Counted from the stretch's first letter, positions 32,501-45,117 are shown. The stretch: 64,000 bases of DNA from Nageia nagi (GCA_050084985.1 JBITNC010000001.1:94364001-94428000), one strand, 5' to 3'. A program made the numbers and translations. The notes: generated from the sequence alone by a model not told the origin.

Positions 32501-33130
32501 TGGTTCTTTGTTCAATATATATATTCTTGCATAAGTAAGTTATCGGTCTAAACAATTGCAACATCCATAACATACTTTAATAAAATGGGTTTTAGTGTAT
32601 CTAAACACATAATGTTCATGGTAGTACTAGTGCAATATACTCATGTCATACTTGTAAAATGTAGTTTGGTGTAATATAACAACATCTTTACAATATTCAT
32701 GTAATTCTTGCATTACATATTATAAGAAGACAATATGATTGCAATATGCATGACATACTTGCATAGCATAGTTTTAATTTACATGACAATATCATTGCAA
32801 TGTTCGTGTCATGCTTGCATAGCCTAAGTTCAAAGTAACATATCATGTATGACAATACCCAATAATACTCATGTATAGTCTAAGCATCTAACAATTGCAA
32901 GACTCCATGATATCCTTGCATAATAGTATCATTGTAATGTTCATATCATTCTTGTATAGACTCAGTTTGAAATAATATAACATGTTTAATAGTTGTAAAC
33001 AATTTTCAAGTCACATTTGCATATTTAATAGTATCAATGCAATATATTTACATCATCTTAATAAATATGGTTTTATTGTAACATAACATGCATGATGATA
33101 CCAAGGAATATTCATCTCATATTTGCCTTA
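32500..33130. repeat. Decayed tandem array, ~60-bp unit
   Basis: About ten units built on CAATATTCATGTCATACTTGCATA followed by an A/T-rich spacer with AACATxACAATATCATTG. Examples start near 32630, 32690, 32741, 32797, 32935 and 33040. Units vary from about 40 to 75 bp. Confidence 0.6.
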
Positions 33131-33344
33131 CTGATAATATCCCAATGAATGCAATGATTATAGGGATAGGCAACATGCACAAAATGGACATGGTTTGGAT
33201 GCTTTCAAAGGTTTCTAAAAAATGCAATTGATTGTTTTAGACCATATTCAATAACCATTGTAAGTATTATGGATGTATGTGTAACTCTTGTAACTTTAAA
33301 ATGGGGCATGGAAATTCATAGACAATGTTTGAGAATGAAATGGA

Positions 33345-33605
33345 AATGAACTACATTGTGTATGCTATTTATGAAACAACATTATCCTTAGATACTCACA
33401 TATAACAAGTTGCATTTGAATGCCTTGTTTCTATTTATTCAATATACTATAAAAAACTTGCACCTCACATGGAAGACATCTCCATGATCATAACAAACAC
33501 TATTAGAAGTGATGTAGAGGCAATATATTTGCAAGTTATTAACTTTTGGAGCTCAATTAGTATATTAAAAAGATTGGAAAGACTTTGTCAATGCTACTCT
33601 TGCAA
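33345..33605 (+). pseudogene. PPR-like fragment, duplicated segment D1 copy 2
   Basis: Carries the second copy of D1 and then a frame HMEDISMIITNTIRSDVEAI with LQVINFWSSISILKRLERL, which fits the PPR pattern HGxIIRxGFxSDVxVxxxLIDMYAKCGSIExAR. It ends in short repeats (KVKKTFTKVRATFTKAP). A decayed piece of the same family as the 27.7-29.9 kb pseudogene. Confidence 0.5.
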
Positions 33606-33749
33606 TTCACAAAGGCTTAGAAAAATGTTTGCAAAGGTTAAAAAAACATTCACAAAGGTTAGAGCAACATTCACAAAGGCTCCCCATCTTTTTGTGGTAC
33701 TAATATTTTGGTTTATTATTCATTCTTTGACTGCATGTTCTTAATAGCC

Positions 33750-34180
33750 TTCTCTACAATATTTTGAAATGCTAAAACCATCCATCATTCACACACCTAA
33801 TAATAATAAAAAAATATAAAGAAACTTATATACATCTTTAACGATGATCAAATACTCGTGTTGTTGCAAGCATTAAATTAACTCCACCAACCTCCATTGG
33901 CATGCGAGAAGCATTTCATCTCAATGACATCCAAATGAAAACAATACATTTCAAATAAAAACCTAATGCTTATGCAAGAATATGACATACTAATGCTAAA
34001 AATACCCTCATCAACGTTTCTTCTTGCTATTTCCTTCTAATTTACCTTAGCTATTTATGCAACATGGATGTAATAAATTGCTAATTAGTACATTTAGTTT
34101 TGAAAAACAAGGCAAGTTTTACCTTGAGGATATCCAATGTGTAGAAACAATTTTACAAAACACTAAAAGCATTTTATTTA
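33750..34180. other. No recognisable feature
   Basis: AT-rich sequence without a frame or repeat that I can support. Confidence 0.4.
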
Positions 34181-35130
34181 AGGACATATGTGGTATTAAG
34201 AGAGAACTTAAAGTATGAGAGGATATATAGTTCATTCTTGAAGCAAGGTTTTCTAAAGAGTAAGAGTGAGCCCATACTCAACATCCAAAGAGAAGGAAGT
34301 AGCATTTTTCTCTTGAGATTGTATATAGATGATATAATCTACACCAAAAGCTCTCTCCAACAATCAAGAATCAATTCAAAAAGTCCATGATGAAAGAGTT
34401 TCTGATGAAGGACCTTGGATCAATGAACTATTTATTTGGCAATGAAAATTTGCCAAAGATACACTCAAGAAATTCTACATAGAAATTCATAAGGCTACAC
34501 CTACAAAATATGCTTAAGGAGCTATTTTATCCAAGGATGATGATGCTCAAAAGTAAATAAAACTCACTTTCATAGCCTAATTGGAAGCCTTATCACCTTG
34601 ACTACTAAAAGACTTGATATAGCATATTTGATGAGTTTAGTGACCCTATATTGAATATTCTATGAGTTTAGTGAGTTGGTTTATGGTTGAATTTGCATAT
34701 TTGATGAGTTTAGTGACCATGTTTATGCTTGATCCTTCTAAGCTTGATTTGTAGGTAATGAAACAAATATTTAGTTATGTGAAAAGTAGTTTGGAGTTTG
34801 AGATTAAGTACTCTTATGCCTCTAATCTTTTATTAATCAATGGATGGTTTTTGATTGAGAAGAGAGTTTGGATGATGGAAAATTAACTTTTGATATTTAT
34901 TTCTTTGAACTACAATTTGGTTAGATGAAGGTAATTGTGTCTCTCTTAAACAAAGGCAAAGTTTGTGGTAGCCATAATAGTGACAACTCAAGCCTTGCAA
35001 GTTGGATTCCTATGAAGTATTATTAAGTACCACATCATCATAACTAGCACCATTAGAACAAATTCAAAGACAATAATGTAGATGTGTGTTCAATCAATGA
35101 CTTCACAAAAATGATAACTATTCTTTGTGT
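34180..35130 (+). pseudogene. Copia-F remnant: RT end and RNase H
   Basis: Begins in the RT palm (SSFLKQGFLKSKSEPILNIQ) and shows the catalytic box LRLYIDDIIYTKSS, with YIDD at 34322-34333. LIGSLITLTTKRLDIAYLMS then marks the RT/RNase H junction; EFEIKYSYASNLLLI and TTQALQVGFL are RNase H segments. Stops and shifts are common and a local duplication of CATATTTGATGAGTTTAGTGAC (34625 and 34697) is present. No LTRs, 5' part missing. Confidence 0.75.
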
Positions 35131-35269
35131 AGTTTTTGTGGGAAATTTAAATCCATATTAAACTCACTTAAATGTAGTTGCTTAGTCACTACTTTCTATT
35201 ATAATGTTATTGCACCTTTCTTAGGTATGATTTAAATATTTCAAAATGAATATAGAAAATTATGCTCTT

Positions 35270-38200
35270 GATTTCAATGGCAAGATAAGGAGTCTTCAGA
35301 TGTAATATTTTGATGAGCAATTAGATCCTCTCCACATTAGGGCTTTAGAGCAGGATGATGAGCTCTAACGAGCATCCTATGGAAGATATCTTCTTGATCT
35401 TAGAGAGACTCATGACCTCATCATTATGAATGGTATTGCTTGATTCCCCCATTCTCATCATCACACGTGTTTTCCTCATGTAGGTGGGTCTTGATTCCCC
35501 CATTCTCATCATCACACATTGATTGGGATCTTGCTCCTAATTATAGCTTTGTATTGAAACAAAAATTTCCTCACATGCACTCTTTATCCTTCATCAATGA
35601 TCAAGCACTTTTCCTTTCCAAGAATCTACACTCCACTATCATGCATATTTTCCTTCACAACATCCACCCTACCCATGAAATCTTGACCATTCCCTGATGA
35701 ACCAATGGTTTGATGTGGATTGTAAATCCATCACCAACTCAAGTAGGGCATCACCTTTGTAAACCCTCCTCCTGTCATCCATTCCCTTCACCAATCTTAT
35801 CGTTAGCTCTTAAGGACCAAGAAGTGCCACTTCTTGGCAAAAAGATGATAAGAAATCATCTCAATCCTCCATAATGATCCCAAATCTTTTTGGCTCTCTT
35901 TCTCACCTAGAAGATATCACACTAGCCACATCATCTTACATGATTAGAGCATTTATGCCTTTTGGATCTACACCAATCCCAACCACATCCCTTCACCCAT
36001 TATCACTTGCCGTTGCTCCTTTGACTTATTTTCCCCTTCCCTCATCCATAAAGCCTTCCTTTAGCTTAGTTTTATGAAAGCACCTGATATCGAAAACCTT
36101 CAAGTCGAATATCTCAAGCATGCTAGTTCCATCATGCCACCCTTCCTCTTCCACCTCTTCAACACCATCATTTGCATTGGCTTCCCCACCCCCTAGACCT
36201 TGAACATTATCCACCCCATCCTCAAATCAGGTGACCCTTGTGATCTAAGCAATTACCATACCATTATGATTGGACACAATATGGCCAAGCTTTATGCCAC
36301 CATTCTTAAGGAATACATATATTAGTTGGAAGATGTTAGAGGCTTTAGGGTAGGAGGATAGGTAGGTTTCCACAAAGATCACCATACCACAGACCACATC
36401 TTCACTCTTTGAGTGATTATTAAGGTGGTTAAGTTCTGGAAGACCCCAATTTTTAGTTGTTTTGTAGATTTTAGGAAGGATTTTGATACTATCCTGCATC
36501 ATAGACTCATGTATAGACTTAGATGATTAGGGATCCTCAAGCTAGGCCTTACTACCATCTTGACACTATACGAGTCAATTTCAAGGAGGGTGCATACTCT
36601 AGAAGATCTATTTAACATGATTCATAACACCATCAGGGTGACGTAGGGTTTCTTGCTTTCTTTGACTCTCTTCAATCTTTATATTGATGAGTTTGAGTCA
36701 TGTATACTCGTGACTATAGGAATCAACACCATGTGTCTTCTCCACAACACTCATGTTCCCATCCTCCTCTTTGTTGATGATATTGTACTACTCTCACACA
36801 TAATAAAAGGTCTTCAACATTTGATGGATATCTTTGATTTGTTCAGTACTAGACAAGACTTAATGGTTAATCTCAATAAAACTAATATTATGGTATTCAA
36901 TACCTCAGAGGCCATTATTGATTAGACTCAGATCACTTACAAGGGTAGGTTTATTAATATTATCACATCTTACACCTACTTGGAGATTCTCTTCATAATA
37001 CCTTGATTCTCTATGTGAGTGATAACCCCATCCAAAGTACAATGAGGATATGCAACAATTTCCTTCTTGGAGAGATAATGTATCTAGAACCATTTTTAGG
37101 ATATCCCATCCAAGCTCCAATTATTCCACACTTTGGTCACTCCCACAATGCTATATGGTTTTAAGGTTTGGGGCCCTAGCTTGAGGAGCTCAGATTGGGC
37201 CATAGTTGAGAGGATCTTGGTTGACACTCTTTCTCACTCTATATAGAGCAAGAGGTTTGTTCTGCACCACATTATGTTGGCAGAGTTTGGCTGCCAACCT
37301 TTACAGATACAGTCCCTTACATTGATGGTTTTTTTCATCATCTCCACACCTTTGCATCTACTGGTAGAGATGATCAGCTTGTTTATAGAGCCTTGGCATT
37401 ATCCATGGACTTGGCAACTCAAGGTTATCATTGGTGTTAGTTCTTTGAGGTCTGTAAGGCATTGCAACACTTCAGGTTTTCATTGGACCAGTTACCTTTA
37501 CCCTAAGGGGACACATAAAGATCTAGATGTTACATTGGATTTGATAAAAGACATGCTTTATAGGGCCTATATTCAATGCACTTGGGTTTCCCCTACCCTC
37601 CCATCACACCCAAGTTGCTACACTACTCTCATCACTTCTCAAGTCTTGATAAAGGGTTGATTTGACCTCCCGATTATGTTAGTCTATGCCTCCCTCTTGG
37701 ATTGTGGATGATCCTAGGCAAGTTTAGAGTGTTCTCCCACCAGATTCGAATTGAGAATGATCACCACTTAGCACATGAGCTCAGAGTTTGTTAGTTGTGC
37801 TTGATAGAGCTTGCAACTGGGGATCATTCCATCTTTTGGTGTTTAATTTTTTATGAGATTCAAGGGTGGTATAACTATCTTTTTAGGGATGCTTGTAGTT
37901 CAATATCAACATTCTTTCAGTTCTTAGACCATCATTGTTTGGTACTCTACCTCAGAGAGACTTTCCTTCTTAGAAAAAATCTATTATTTGACTCCCAACA
38001 CCAGATAGGTGATCTCTTGATTACCTTTTTCTTCCCAGTTTCCTTAGGAGATGGACTTTGTAGGAGGAGGATTGAGGACTCTCTCCGGCCTACTTAATGT
38101 ACTAGATAGAGGGTGCATGCTGACCTTAGTTCTATGAGGTTGCAATGAATCATGACTATTTTTATCCACAATAGTGCCAATGCAAACATAGATTAGCGTA

Positions 38201-38440
38201 GGAGTGCATAGTCAGACAGATTGTGAGAGACCTTGCCTCTGACTATGTTTACTTAATATGTTTCTTTGTTCAACTATTTATTTCATTTTAGGGTTTAACC
38301 CCTATATTGTTCTTATAATTTTCATAGTTTGCTTTGAGTGAGGGCCTTTGAGCCCCTCATGCTGCTTTAGACTTGTATACCCTTTAGTCTCATTGACCAC
38401 TTTTGGTCATCTATGGATAGTAATATAATTTCTTTCTTTG
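35270..38440 (+). pseudogene. LINE-2, ORF2 remnant (plus strand)
   Basis: A decayed LINE closely related to Line-3 at 46.8-50.1 kb. The endonuclease part starts at about 35280 and includes HDLIIMNGIA and the YSFVLKQKFPHMHS segment. The RT follows: DIENLQVEYLKHASS, NYHTIMIGHNMAKLYATIL, FSCFVDFRKDFDTILHHRL (box A), LFNLYIDEFESCI (box B) and ILLFVDDIVLLS (box C, FVDD at 36770-36781), then LFSTRQDLMVNLNKTNIMVF. A C-terminal Cys/His segment sits near 37790-37930 (LCLIELATGDHSIFWCL). The 3' end near 38440 matches Line-3's (GTAATATAATTTCTTTCTTTG). A 51-bp direct duplication of TTGATTCCCCCATTCTC lies at 35440/35491. Confidence 0.85.
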
Positions 38441-38771
38441 TTTCTATATAATGTCCTACTCTTAAAGTAAGATAAACCCTTTTCTTTAAAGAGATTATTT
38501 ATTTTGTTGATTTCATTCTCATAGGGCTCTCTTGTCGATTGTTACCTATGTATCCTCATATTTGTAAACAATAAATCACTTTCCCTTTAGTGGCATTTCT
38601 AGGATATTATATTAGGGAAAACATTGATGTTTCTTATCATGTGAAAGTGCTCTAGAAGTAGATTTTAAGTAAATCTACAATCACTAATTTTAAATCACTA
38701 TATTCCTTAACATTAATAATAGAGCCTTTAGCGATAGGACTAAGATACACAAGCACAACCTAAAATTAGCT
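38441..38771. other. Flank with duplicated segment D2, copy 1
   Basis: No gene. The last 50 bases (ACACAAGCACAACCTAAAATTAGCT) are the left half of a segment whose unbroken paralogue is at 39695-39790. Confidence 0.6.
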
Positions 38772-39560
38772 TGTTGAATGTTTATAGTGATCCTTAAGAT
38801 TAAACTAGGTGGAGACTAAACTAACACTCACATTCAATGATGAATAATAAACCAATTAAAAATAATGAAGTAACAATATTAACAACAATTTGAAGTATAT
38901 AACAAACATAAAGATGTGTAAATATAAACACTTAGATTATTGGATCAAATCTAACCTTATTGAGAAAGAGATTCATAAATATAAATACTTGTTACCTTAC
39001 CTAGACAATAAGCATATTAGAACTTATTGACAATTTAGATCTTAGAATGTAAACCATTTAGACATATGAGACAAAACATGATCCACATCCACACTAGTGT
39101 TTGTACAAACACTAGGGATGGCATTAGCACTCAAGGAAACATCCATGCCAAGATCCCTGTAGCTAAGAATTTACAACTAAGATCCAATAATAGTATAATG
39201 ATAACCAAGCCTAATGTAGCATATAATAGCAAATAGCAAAATGATAAAGCTTGTATGATAATCAAATTTCAATCTCAATATGTATTGTTGAAGAACACCT
39301 AAATTTAGTAATTGAGTGTGAATATCAAGATAAATATTTGATAGCCTCCTCATGTAGATCAATCCTCCATTTATAGGCAAGTACCCTCCCAAATTGGACA
39401 CCTAGAAGGTAGAATCGATGTTGGGGTGCCTTGCATAAGAAGAGAAAAAAGGACATGAGAAGACATTCATAACGATCAATCATAAGATAACACATAATGA
39501 TTTAATATAAAGTTGAACTTAATGAGTACACCTAAGGGTGGAAAACATTAAGTGTCAACA
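38772..39560. mobile_element. Solo LTR S2 with empty-site paralogue
   Basis: 789 bp, TGTTGAATG to GTGTCAACA, flanked by TAGCT (38767-38771) and TAGCC (39561-39565). Internal words such as TTGGATCAAATCTAACCTTATTGAGA resemble the Gypsy-G LTRs (TTGGGATCAAATCTTTACTTATTAAGA), so it is a distant member of that LTR family. It carries no coding sequence. Confidence 0.8.
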
Positions 39561-39694
39561 TAGCCTATGAGTCAAATACATCAAGCCCCAATAATGGACT
39601 TGGATTAAAATGGTTCTTGATCATAGGTGAGACCTTCATAACATCATTAATATCATCATTAGATATTCCCTAATGGTGACAAAATCACCTTAAT

Positions 39695-39790
39695 CAACAT
39701 GCTTAAGACACACAAGCATAAACTAAAATTAGCTTATGTCTCTCACACATCAAGCCCTAATAATAAACTTGAACTCATTATAAACTTCCT
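39695..39790. repeat. Duplicated segment D2, copy 2 (empty site)
   Basis: Reads CACACAAGCATAAACTAAAATTAGCTTATG followed by CACATCAAGCCCTAATAATAAACTTG, matching the two flanks of solo LTR S2 joined together. Confidence 0.8.
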
Positions 39791-39799
39791 CACTTTTAG

Positions 39800-40235
39800 C
39801 CTCTTCTTGACTATAACTTCCTCGAATCTCACAATCTTATCAAATCCCTTTGGATCTTTTCTTGCATTTCTTATTTTCTTCATGAGCTCTCACAACTTGT
39901 TGGTGCATTCTCTATCTGTTCTTGAATCCTATATCTTTCATAGCATTATGTGTGGCTTTTGATACCTTAAAGCTTTGTGAGACTTTTAAAGCTATCAATA
40001 ATATGGGATTTGAGAATACAAAAAAGACTCAATGGTTTTAAATTTTTTGAAATAATTTTGATGTGCTATGATGGTGTCTTACATTTAGATTTTTGATATT
40101 TAATATCTTCTATTGTAAGCTTAATTAGGATCAAAATTTGCATTAGATTTTGTTAAATAAGAGGTACTACAAGAGGAATAGAAATAAGAAATATTTTGTA
40201 CTTTTCTTTACAATTATTTTGGATATATGACATGG
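39800..40235. other. No recognisable feature
   Basis: AT-rich DNA with no supported frame. Confidence 0.4.
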
Positions 40236-40417
40236 AATTTTCTTTTTGTGAGAACAATGTGTATTTGTGAATTAAAAGAATATGATTTGCATGTATCTTG
40301 GTTGATTTTGTGCACATGTATTTTAGGATATGCTTTTTGTAAGAATATTATGGATTCATAAATTAAAAGAATCTGCTTTGCATGTCTCTTGGTTGATATC
40401 ATGTGCATGTATTTTGG
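40236..40417. repeat. 91-bp tandem dimer
   Basis: Two adjacent copies share CTTTTTGT.AGAA, AATTAAAAGAAT and TTTGCATGT.TCTTGGTTGAT at a constant offset of 91. Confidence 0.85.
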
Positions 40418-40579
40418 GCTTGAATCTAACTTGTTTGAGATTTGGTTGCAACTAAATAACTCTTCATTTTGTATCTCTCCAAGTGGTGCATCTTGGGTGA
40501 AACCAATTGAATATTCTAAAGTTGAAAGTCATTTGTGTATTTTACTTGTGTTTTGCATGCTTGAATTATTTAAGAAATG

Positions 40580-40720
40580 ATCATTCAAATACTTAATTGA
40601 TATACATTTACTTCTAGACAAACTTTGATAGGTCCTACAAACCAATGGATTTAAAAAGATGTTAAAATACATTTATTTATCTATCTATACCAATAAGTAT
40701 TCCTTTAGGTAAGACAAACA
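40580..40720 (-). repeat. Dispersed repeat family R1, copy 3
   Basis: Matches 5716-5870 from TCATTCAAATACTTAATTGATA through GGATTTAAAAAGATGTTAAAA, without a CA microsatellite. Confidence 0.75.
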
Positions 40721-41559
40721 ACCTACTGACATAACTTTGTTGATGGACAATCTTTTGATTTCTATGCTATTACTTCTATATTGAAATTAAACCAAAAAAT
40801 TTCCATATTTTTCCATCATAACAAATTGTTAAATCAAGTAAAACAAATAGTAGGTTCTTGAAAACTATACTTTGTTCTTGTTCAATACTTCAAATCTATG
40901 AATAATTAATAGATGTGGGTTTCTATCACATGCAATTGTGATAATAATCTTGATAGACATGTATACAAAATGTAGAAGCATTAAGATGACAAGGGTTTTG
41001 TTTGACAAGATGCATTATGAATAAACAATTGCATGGATTACAATTATTGTAGTATATGCAAGGAATGGTTCTAACAAGGAAGGCATGAAACTATTTGAAT
41101 TAATGGAATATGCAGGCATTAATGGAGATGATGTAAGTTTGATAATAGCCTTGATAATATGGAAGAATTAAGATGGAAAAGGCTTTGTTTGACAAGATGT
41201 TATGAGCAAACAATTTCATGGACTATAATGATTGCAATGTATGCAAGGAATGATCAAGTAGTAAGGAAGCAATCAGACTATATAAATAAATATAATATGT
41301 ACACATTAATGTAGACAATATCACATTTGCTATTGTATTATTTGTATGTAGCCATGTAGGTGTAGTGAAAAAGGGTATCAATACTTCAAATCCATAAATG
41401 ATTATTATCATATCACACCTACATTAGACCATTATACATGTATAATTTCCCTTTTTGGTTGTGCCAAGCATATAGATGAAGCAAAAAACTTTATAAATAG
41501 CAAGGCAATAAAACCTATAGTTTGGACTTGTTTGCTTGGTGTTTGTATATTTCATCAAC

Positions 41560-41690
41560 CCTAACCCAAAATGCAACGAAGTACAAGTGGTTTTAAACCT
41601 AATGAATTCTTGTGCGACTATTTTGGAGAGAAACTTTGTTGCAAAGTGGTAGTTACCACATATATGAAGGTTCTTCACAAGTCGAATGGT
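41560..41690 (-). pseudogene. Inverted DYW-domain fragment
   Basis: Minus-strand translation at 41678-41590 gives MKNLHICGNYHFATKFLSKIV, which matches the DYW-domain stretch KNLRVCGDCHxATKFISKIVGRE with the second zinc Cys replaced by Tyr. It lies inside the plus-strand PPR cluster, so the piece was inverted relative to its neighbours. Confidence 0.75.
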
Positions 41691-41920
41691 TGTGCTAGAG
41701 GATTAGTGTAACAACACATATAATTAAGGCAAAGTTTTTATTTGAAAATACACATTATGGATGAACAATTTCATGGACTACAATGATTGTAAGATGTGTA
41801 AGGAATGTTTATATTGAGGAATCCATCAAACTATTTGAACAAATGTAATACTTGGAATTAAATCTAGACCATATAACATTTATTAATGTTTTACCTGCTT
41901 GTAGCCACATAGGTCTAGTG

Positions 41921-41990
41921 AAATGTGGAAGCATTAAAATGATAATGGTTTGGTAAAATGTGGAAGCATTAAAATGATAATGGTTTGGTA
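41921..41990. repeat. 35-bp perfect tandem duplication
   Basis: AAATGTGGAAGCATTAAAAT begins at 41921 and again at 41956, followed by the same GATAATGGTTTGGTA, so this is a recent event in the decayed PPR cluster. Confidence 0.92.
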
Positions 41991-42335
41991 AGATGTGTTA
42001 TGAACAAACAATTTTATGGTATGGAAGGAATGGTTGTAGCAACAATGCCATCAAAATATTTGAACAAATGGAATATGTGGGCATTAATCTAGATGATGTT
42101 ACATTTGTTAATGCAAATAATGCATGTAGCCATGCATGTCTATTGAAAGAGGGCTATCTAAACTTCAAATCCATGAATGATTATTATCATATTATGCCTA
42201 CAATAGAACATTATACCTTCTTGATCATGCCAAGTGTATAGATAAAGCAAAAGACTTCATAAATAGCATGCCAATAAAACCTAATATTGTAGTGTGGACT
42301 TATTTGCTTAGTGCATGTAGAATTCATATACCCTA

Positions 42336-42730
42336 GTCCTTTTAACTATGTTAGGTAAATGTCCTTACAACCTATATTAACTCGACATCTTTGTAAGAGA
42401 GTTTTCATTGGTTAGATGCCATTCAAAATGCATGGTTTTCACTTGCATGCCATTGGTATGAAATGCTATATGTGCCACAATGGAGGTTGGTGGAATTGAT
42501 CTAATACTTGCAAGTGTGCAAATGTTTTATCATATATATATAATGACTATTTATACTCATCGTATTGTAATATTTTGAGGTAGTTATTAGCTATCATATT
42601 GTATGCTTTATTTTTGTGGAATGCTTGCTTCAATTATTTCTTTGTGTGAAAATATCATAGGTTTTGATTCTTTGGTGACACTTGCATAATTCTTCAAAAA
42701 GTACATAGAACCTCAAACTTATTACAACTT
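42336..42730. repeat. Unassigned stretch with repeat also seen at 8.95 kb
   Basis: 42600-42690 (GGAATGCTTGCTTCAATTATTTCTTTGTGTG, then ATATCATAGGTTTT..GGTGACACTTG) parallels 8965-9055. No gene is visible. Confidence 0.6.
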
Positions 42731-44404
42731 GTATATTTATATTTGATTGGAATAATGAGTTCATTTGGTGGTTTAAGGTATATTCTCACTTTTATTGATG
42801 ATTACTCTATAAAAGTTTGGGTTTACACTTTGAAATACAAAAGTAATGTTCTTGAACAATTAAGGTATTTACAAAATCAATATGGAAGATTTATAGAAAT
42901 ACTAATGAGTGATAATGGATGGGAGTATATTAGCAATGGATTTTGAATTTTTCATCAACTTCTAATTCTCATACTCTAGAAAAAATGTTATTATTGAAAC
43001 AAAGAATAGAGTTCTTATTGAAATAATTAGATATATGTTGTATAATATGGATCTTAATTTAAAAAATTAGGCTAAAGTTGTTAATTGCATGTTATGTAAT
43101 TAATTATTTGACCACTAAATACTTAAACAATATTACTTCTAAACAAAAATATATTGGTTTTATGTCTAGTGCATATTCTAGATGGAAAAAAGATTTAAAT
43201 AGGAAGATAAAAGTAAAATATGCATTTTGGTTGTCCATCATGATGCTTCTATGGGCTATAGACTTTGGGATCCTATAAAAAGGAGATTATTAAGATTAGG
43301 GATAATAAGCTTGATGAAAAACACCCTTCTCATCATGGTTGCTCTTCTCCTCCATAATTTCTTAGTAGTATTCTTATTTCTTCTCATACTTCAAATGATG
43401 ATTTTCCTATAGGTGCTAATTTTGTGTTGGCAATCCTCATTGTGATGTGTTCATGATGATGTTGTTGATCATACTATAAATAGTGGAAACAATTTTGATA
43501 ATAATGGTAATGTTTTTGATACTGATGAACTTCTATTGGGTGTTCATTATGATAGTGATGATTCTCTTTGGATGAATAATAGTGATGGTGCAAATAATGT
43601 TATTAGTAATGATGGTGGAAATATCATTCTAGATAACTCTCCTCTTACTTCTTATCATGATGATATTGATCTCAAGCTAATGTAGGCTAAGAAAACTTTG
43701 ATTGGTGCTTTTAAAAAATGTTCATTTTTGAATAATAGTAATGGGAAAACTAGAGTTTGAAAGAATTTGGCTAATATGACTTTAATGAATCAAAATGAGG
43801 AATAGGAGGATCTCTATACCTTCAAACAACCACTAAGAAAGCCTCATTGGGATGCAACTATGAAATTTGATTATGATGCATTGATGAAGAACAACACTTG
43901 GGTGTTGGTTCCTACTCCTAATGTAAAAAATATTGTAATATGTGAATGATTTTATAAGATCAAACATACTTATTATGGTCAAATTGAATAGCATAATCAT
44001 AAATTGATGTTAAATTATTTTTATAAAGAAGGTGATATTGACTTCAATTAGACTTTTAATCTTACTAATAAAATGTATTTTATAATATTTTTTCGTAGCA
44101 TTGCTTACTCTTTTCATTGGGAAGTGTATTAAGTAGACATGAAAAATGCATTTCTCAATGGTAGTTTAAAAGAGGAAATCTATGTGGAGAAATCCAAGGG
44201 TTTTGATATTTAAAATGGATCTATTCCTCTTGTTTGTAGGTTTAAGAAATTATTTTTTATATGAGAAGAATATTTTTTCTTCTCAATTATAATTCTATGA
44301 TATGTATTTTAGAAAATATTATGTATATGAAAAGATGGGATGTAACTATTCTCATCCTTATTTTGTATGTGGATGACTTGATTATTACATGCAATGATAG
44401 TAAG
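42730..44404 (+). pseudogene. Copia-C part 1: integrase and RT up to YVDD
   Basis: Integrase starts abruptly at MSSFGGLRYILTFIDDYS and continues KVWVYTLKYKSNVLEQ, with the second acidic site as LMSDNGWEYISNGF; MGYRLWDPIKRR marks the C-terminal end. A long Asn/Asp-rich spacer (43480-43640) precedes RT: HWDATMKFDYDALMKNNTW, VDMKNAFLNGSLKEEIYVEKS, and YVDD at 44366-44377 followed by LIITCNDSK. Here the element is cut by Gypsy-G, and the same frame resumes at 62459 with YTIKLKNKLKK. Gag and protease are missing upstream. Confidence 0.85.
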
Positions 44405-45117
44405 TGTTGATATTGAAAAATAAAATATTTAATAAATAATACAACAATATAAAACAAGCCTAGATTTAACAATAACTAAGAATATAAATGAATGGAAAAA
44501 GAAATAATTTCTTAGCTATTGGGATCAAATCTTTACTTATTAAGATAAGAGACAAGAGATACTAAACATGTCATCTTTACTTGTACAATTAATTGTATTT
44601 CAAAAATAGACCAAGTAGGCCATTAATGATTAATTTGCAAGATATCAAATATAATAGCTTTGATATCCAAAGCACCAATTGTTAGGCTACGTCTTAGAGC
44701 TTGCATGCTAGAATGGTGAGGAGAGACCTTTAAATGATCAATTGATTGGTGTGATCTTGTACTTGAAATCCTATTCTAACATACAAAGTGAATGAAAGCA
44801 AATAGAACTCATGTGATAGCAAAATATTTATCGTGATAGGTGGTGCCAAGAAATACCAATCACAAATAATGTGTATGAGAGATATCAAGAATAAGATTTG
44901 ATATGATATCTCGTATATACTTCTCTTCTTTATATAGTAAACTATTCTTTTGGCCCAATCTAGCTCACTTATTGCTATCTTGATCCTTGCACCACAAAAG
45001 AAGGAAATAACATGAGATATGGAATATATCATGTATATTATCAAAATAAAGAACATACATCATCATTTATTTTAAGACATCTAAAATAGAAAAGTGTTTT
45101 TATTTTAGGTGTTAACA
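44405..45117 (-). repeat. Gypsy-G 3' LTR
   Basis: 713 bp. Aligns with 61487-62453 through words such as CTAACATACAAAGTGAATGAAAGCAAA and CATCATTTATTTTA.GACATCTAAAATA. Confidence 0.88.

Larger units (their letters stand above)
40970..42335 (+). pseudogene. Multiplied PPR module cluster
   Basis: At least four decayed plus-strand PPR units with the same order of words: (D)KALFDKM, a W.TMI.(V)YARNG-like helix, KLFEQMEYxGINLDDVTF, then CSHxGLVKKG and SMNDYYHIxPT. Units lie at about 40970-41135, 41150-41570, 41720-41935 and 41985-42335. Units 2 and 4 continue into the E-type motif (DEAKNFINSKAIKPIVWTCLL and DKAKDFINSMPIKPNIVVW). The fourth is the best preserved, open at 41993-42241. Functional members are organelle RNA-binding editing or processing factors; here the units are reshuffled, mutually redundant and full of stops. 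Confidence 0.75.

Noticed and set aside
28790-33130. Possible CRISPR-like arrays in the repeated regions
   Set aside because: Repeats and spacers drift together, the repeats are not identical, and the context is plant transposon DNA.
43480-43640. Asn/Asp-rich repeat-like stretch (GATAATAGTGATGGTGC type) as a separate gene
   Set aside because: It lies between integrase and RT of Copia-C, where Copia polyproteins have a variable low-complexity linker.
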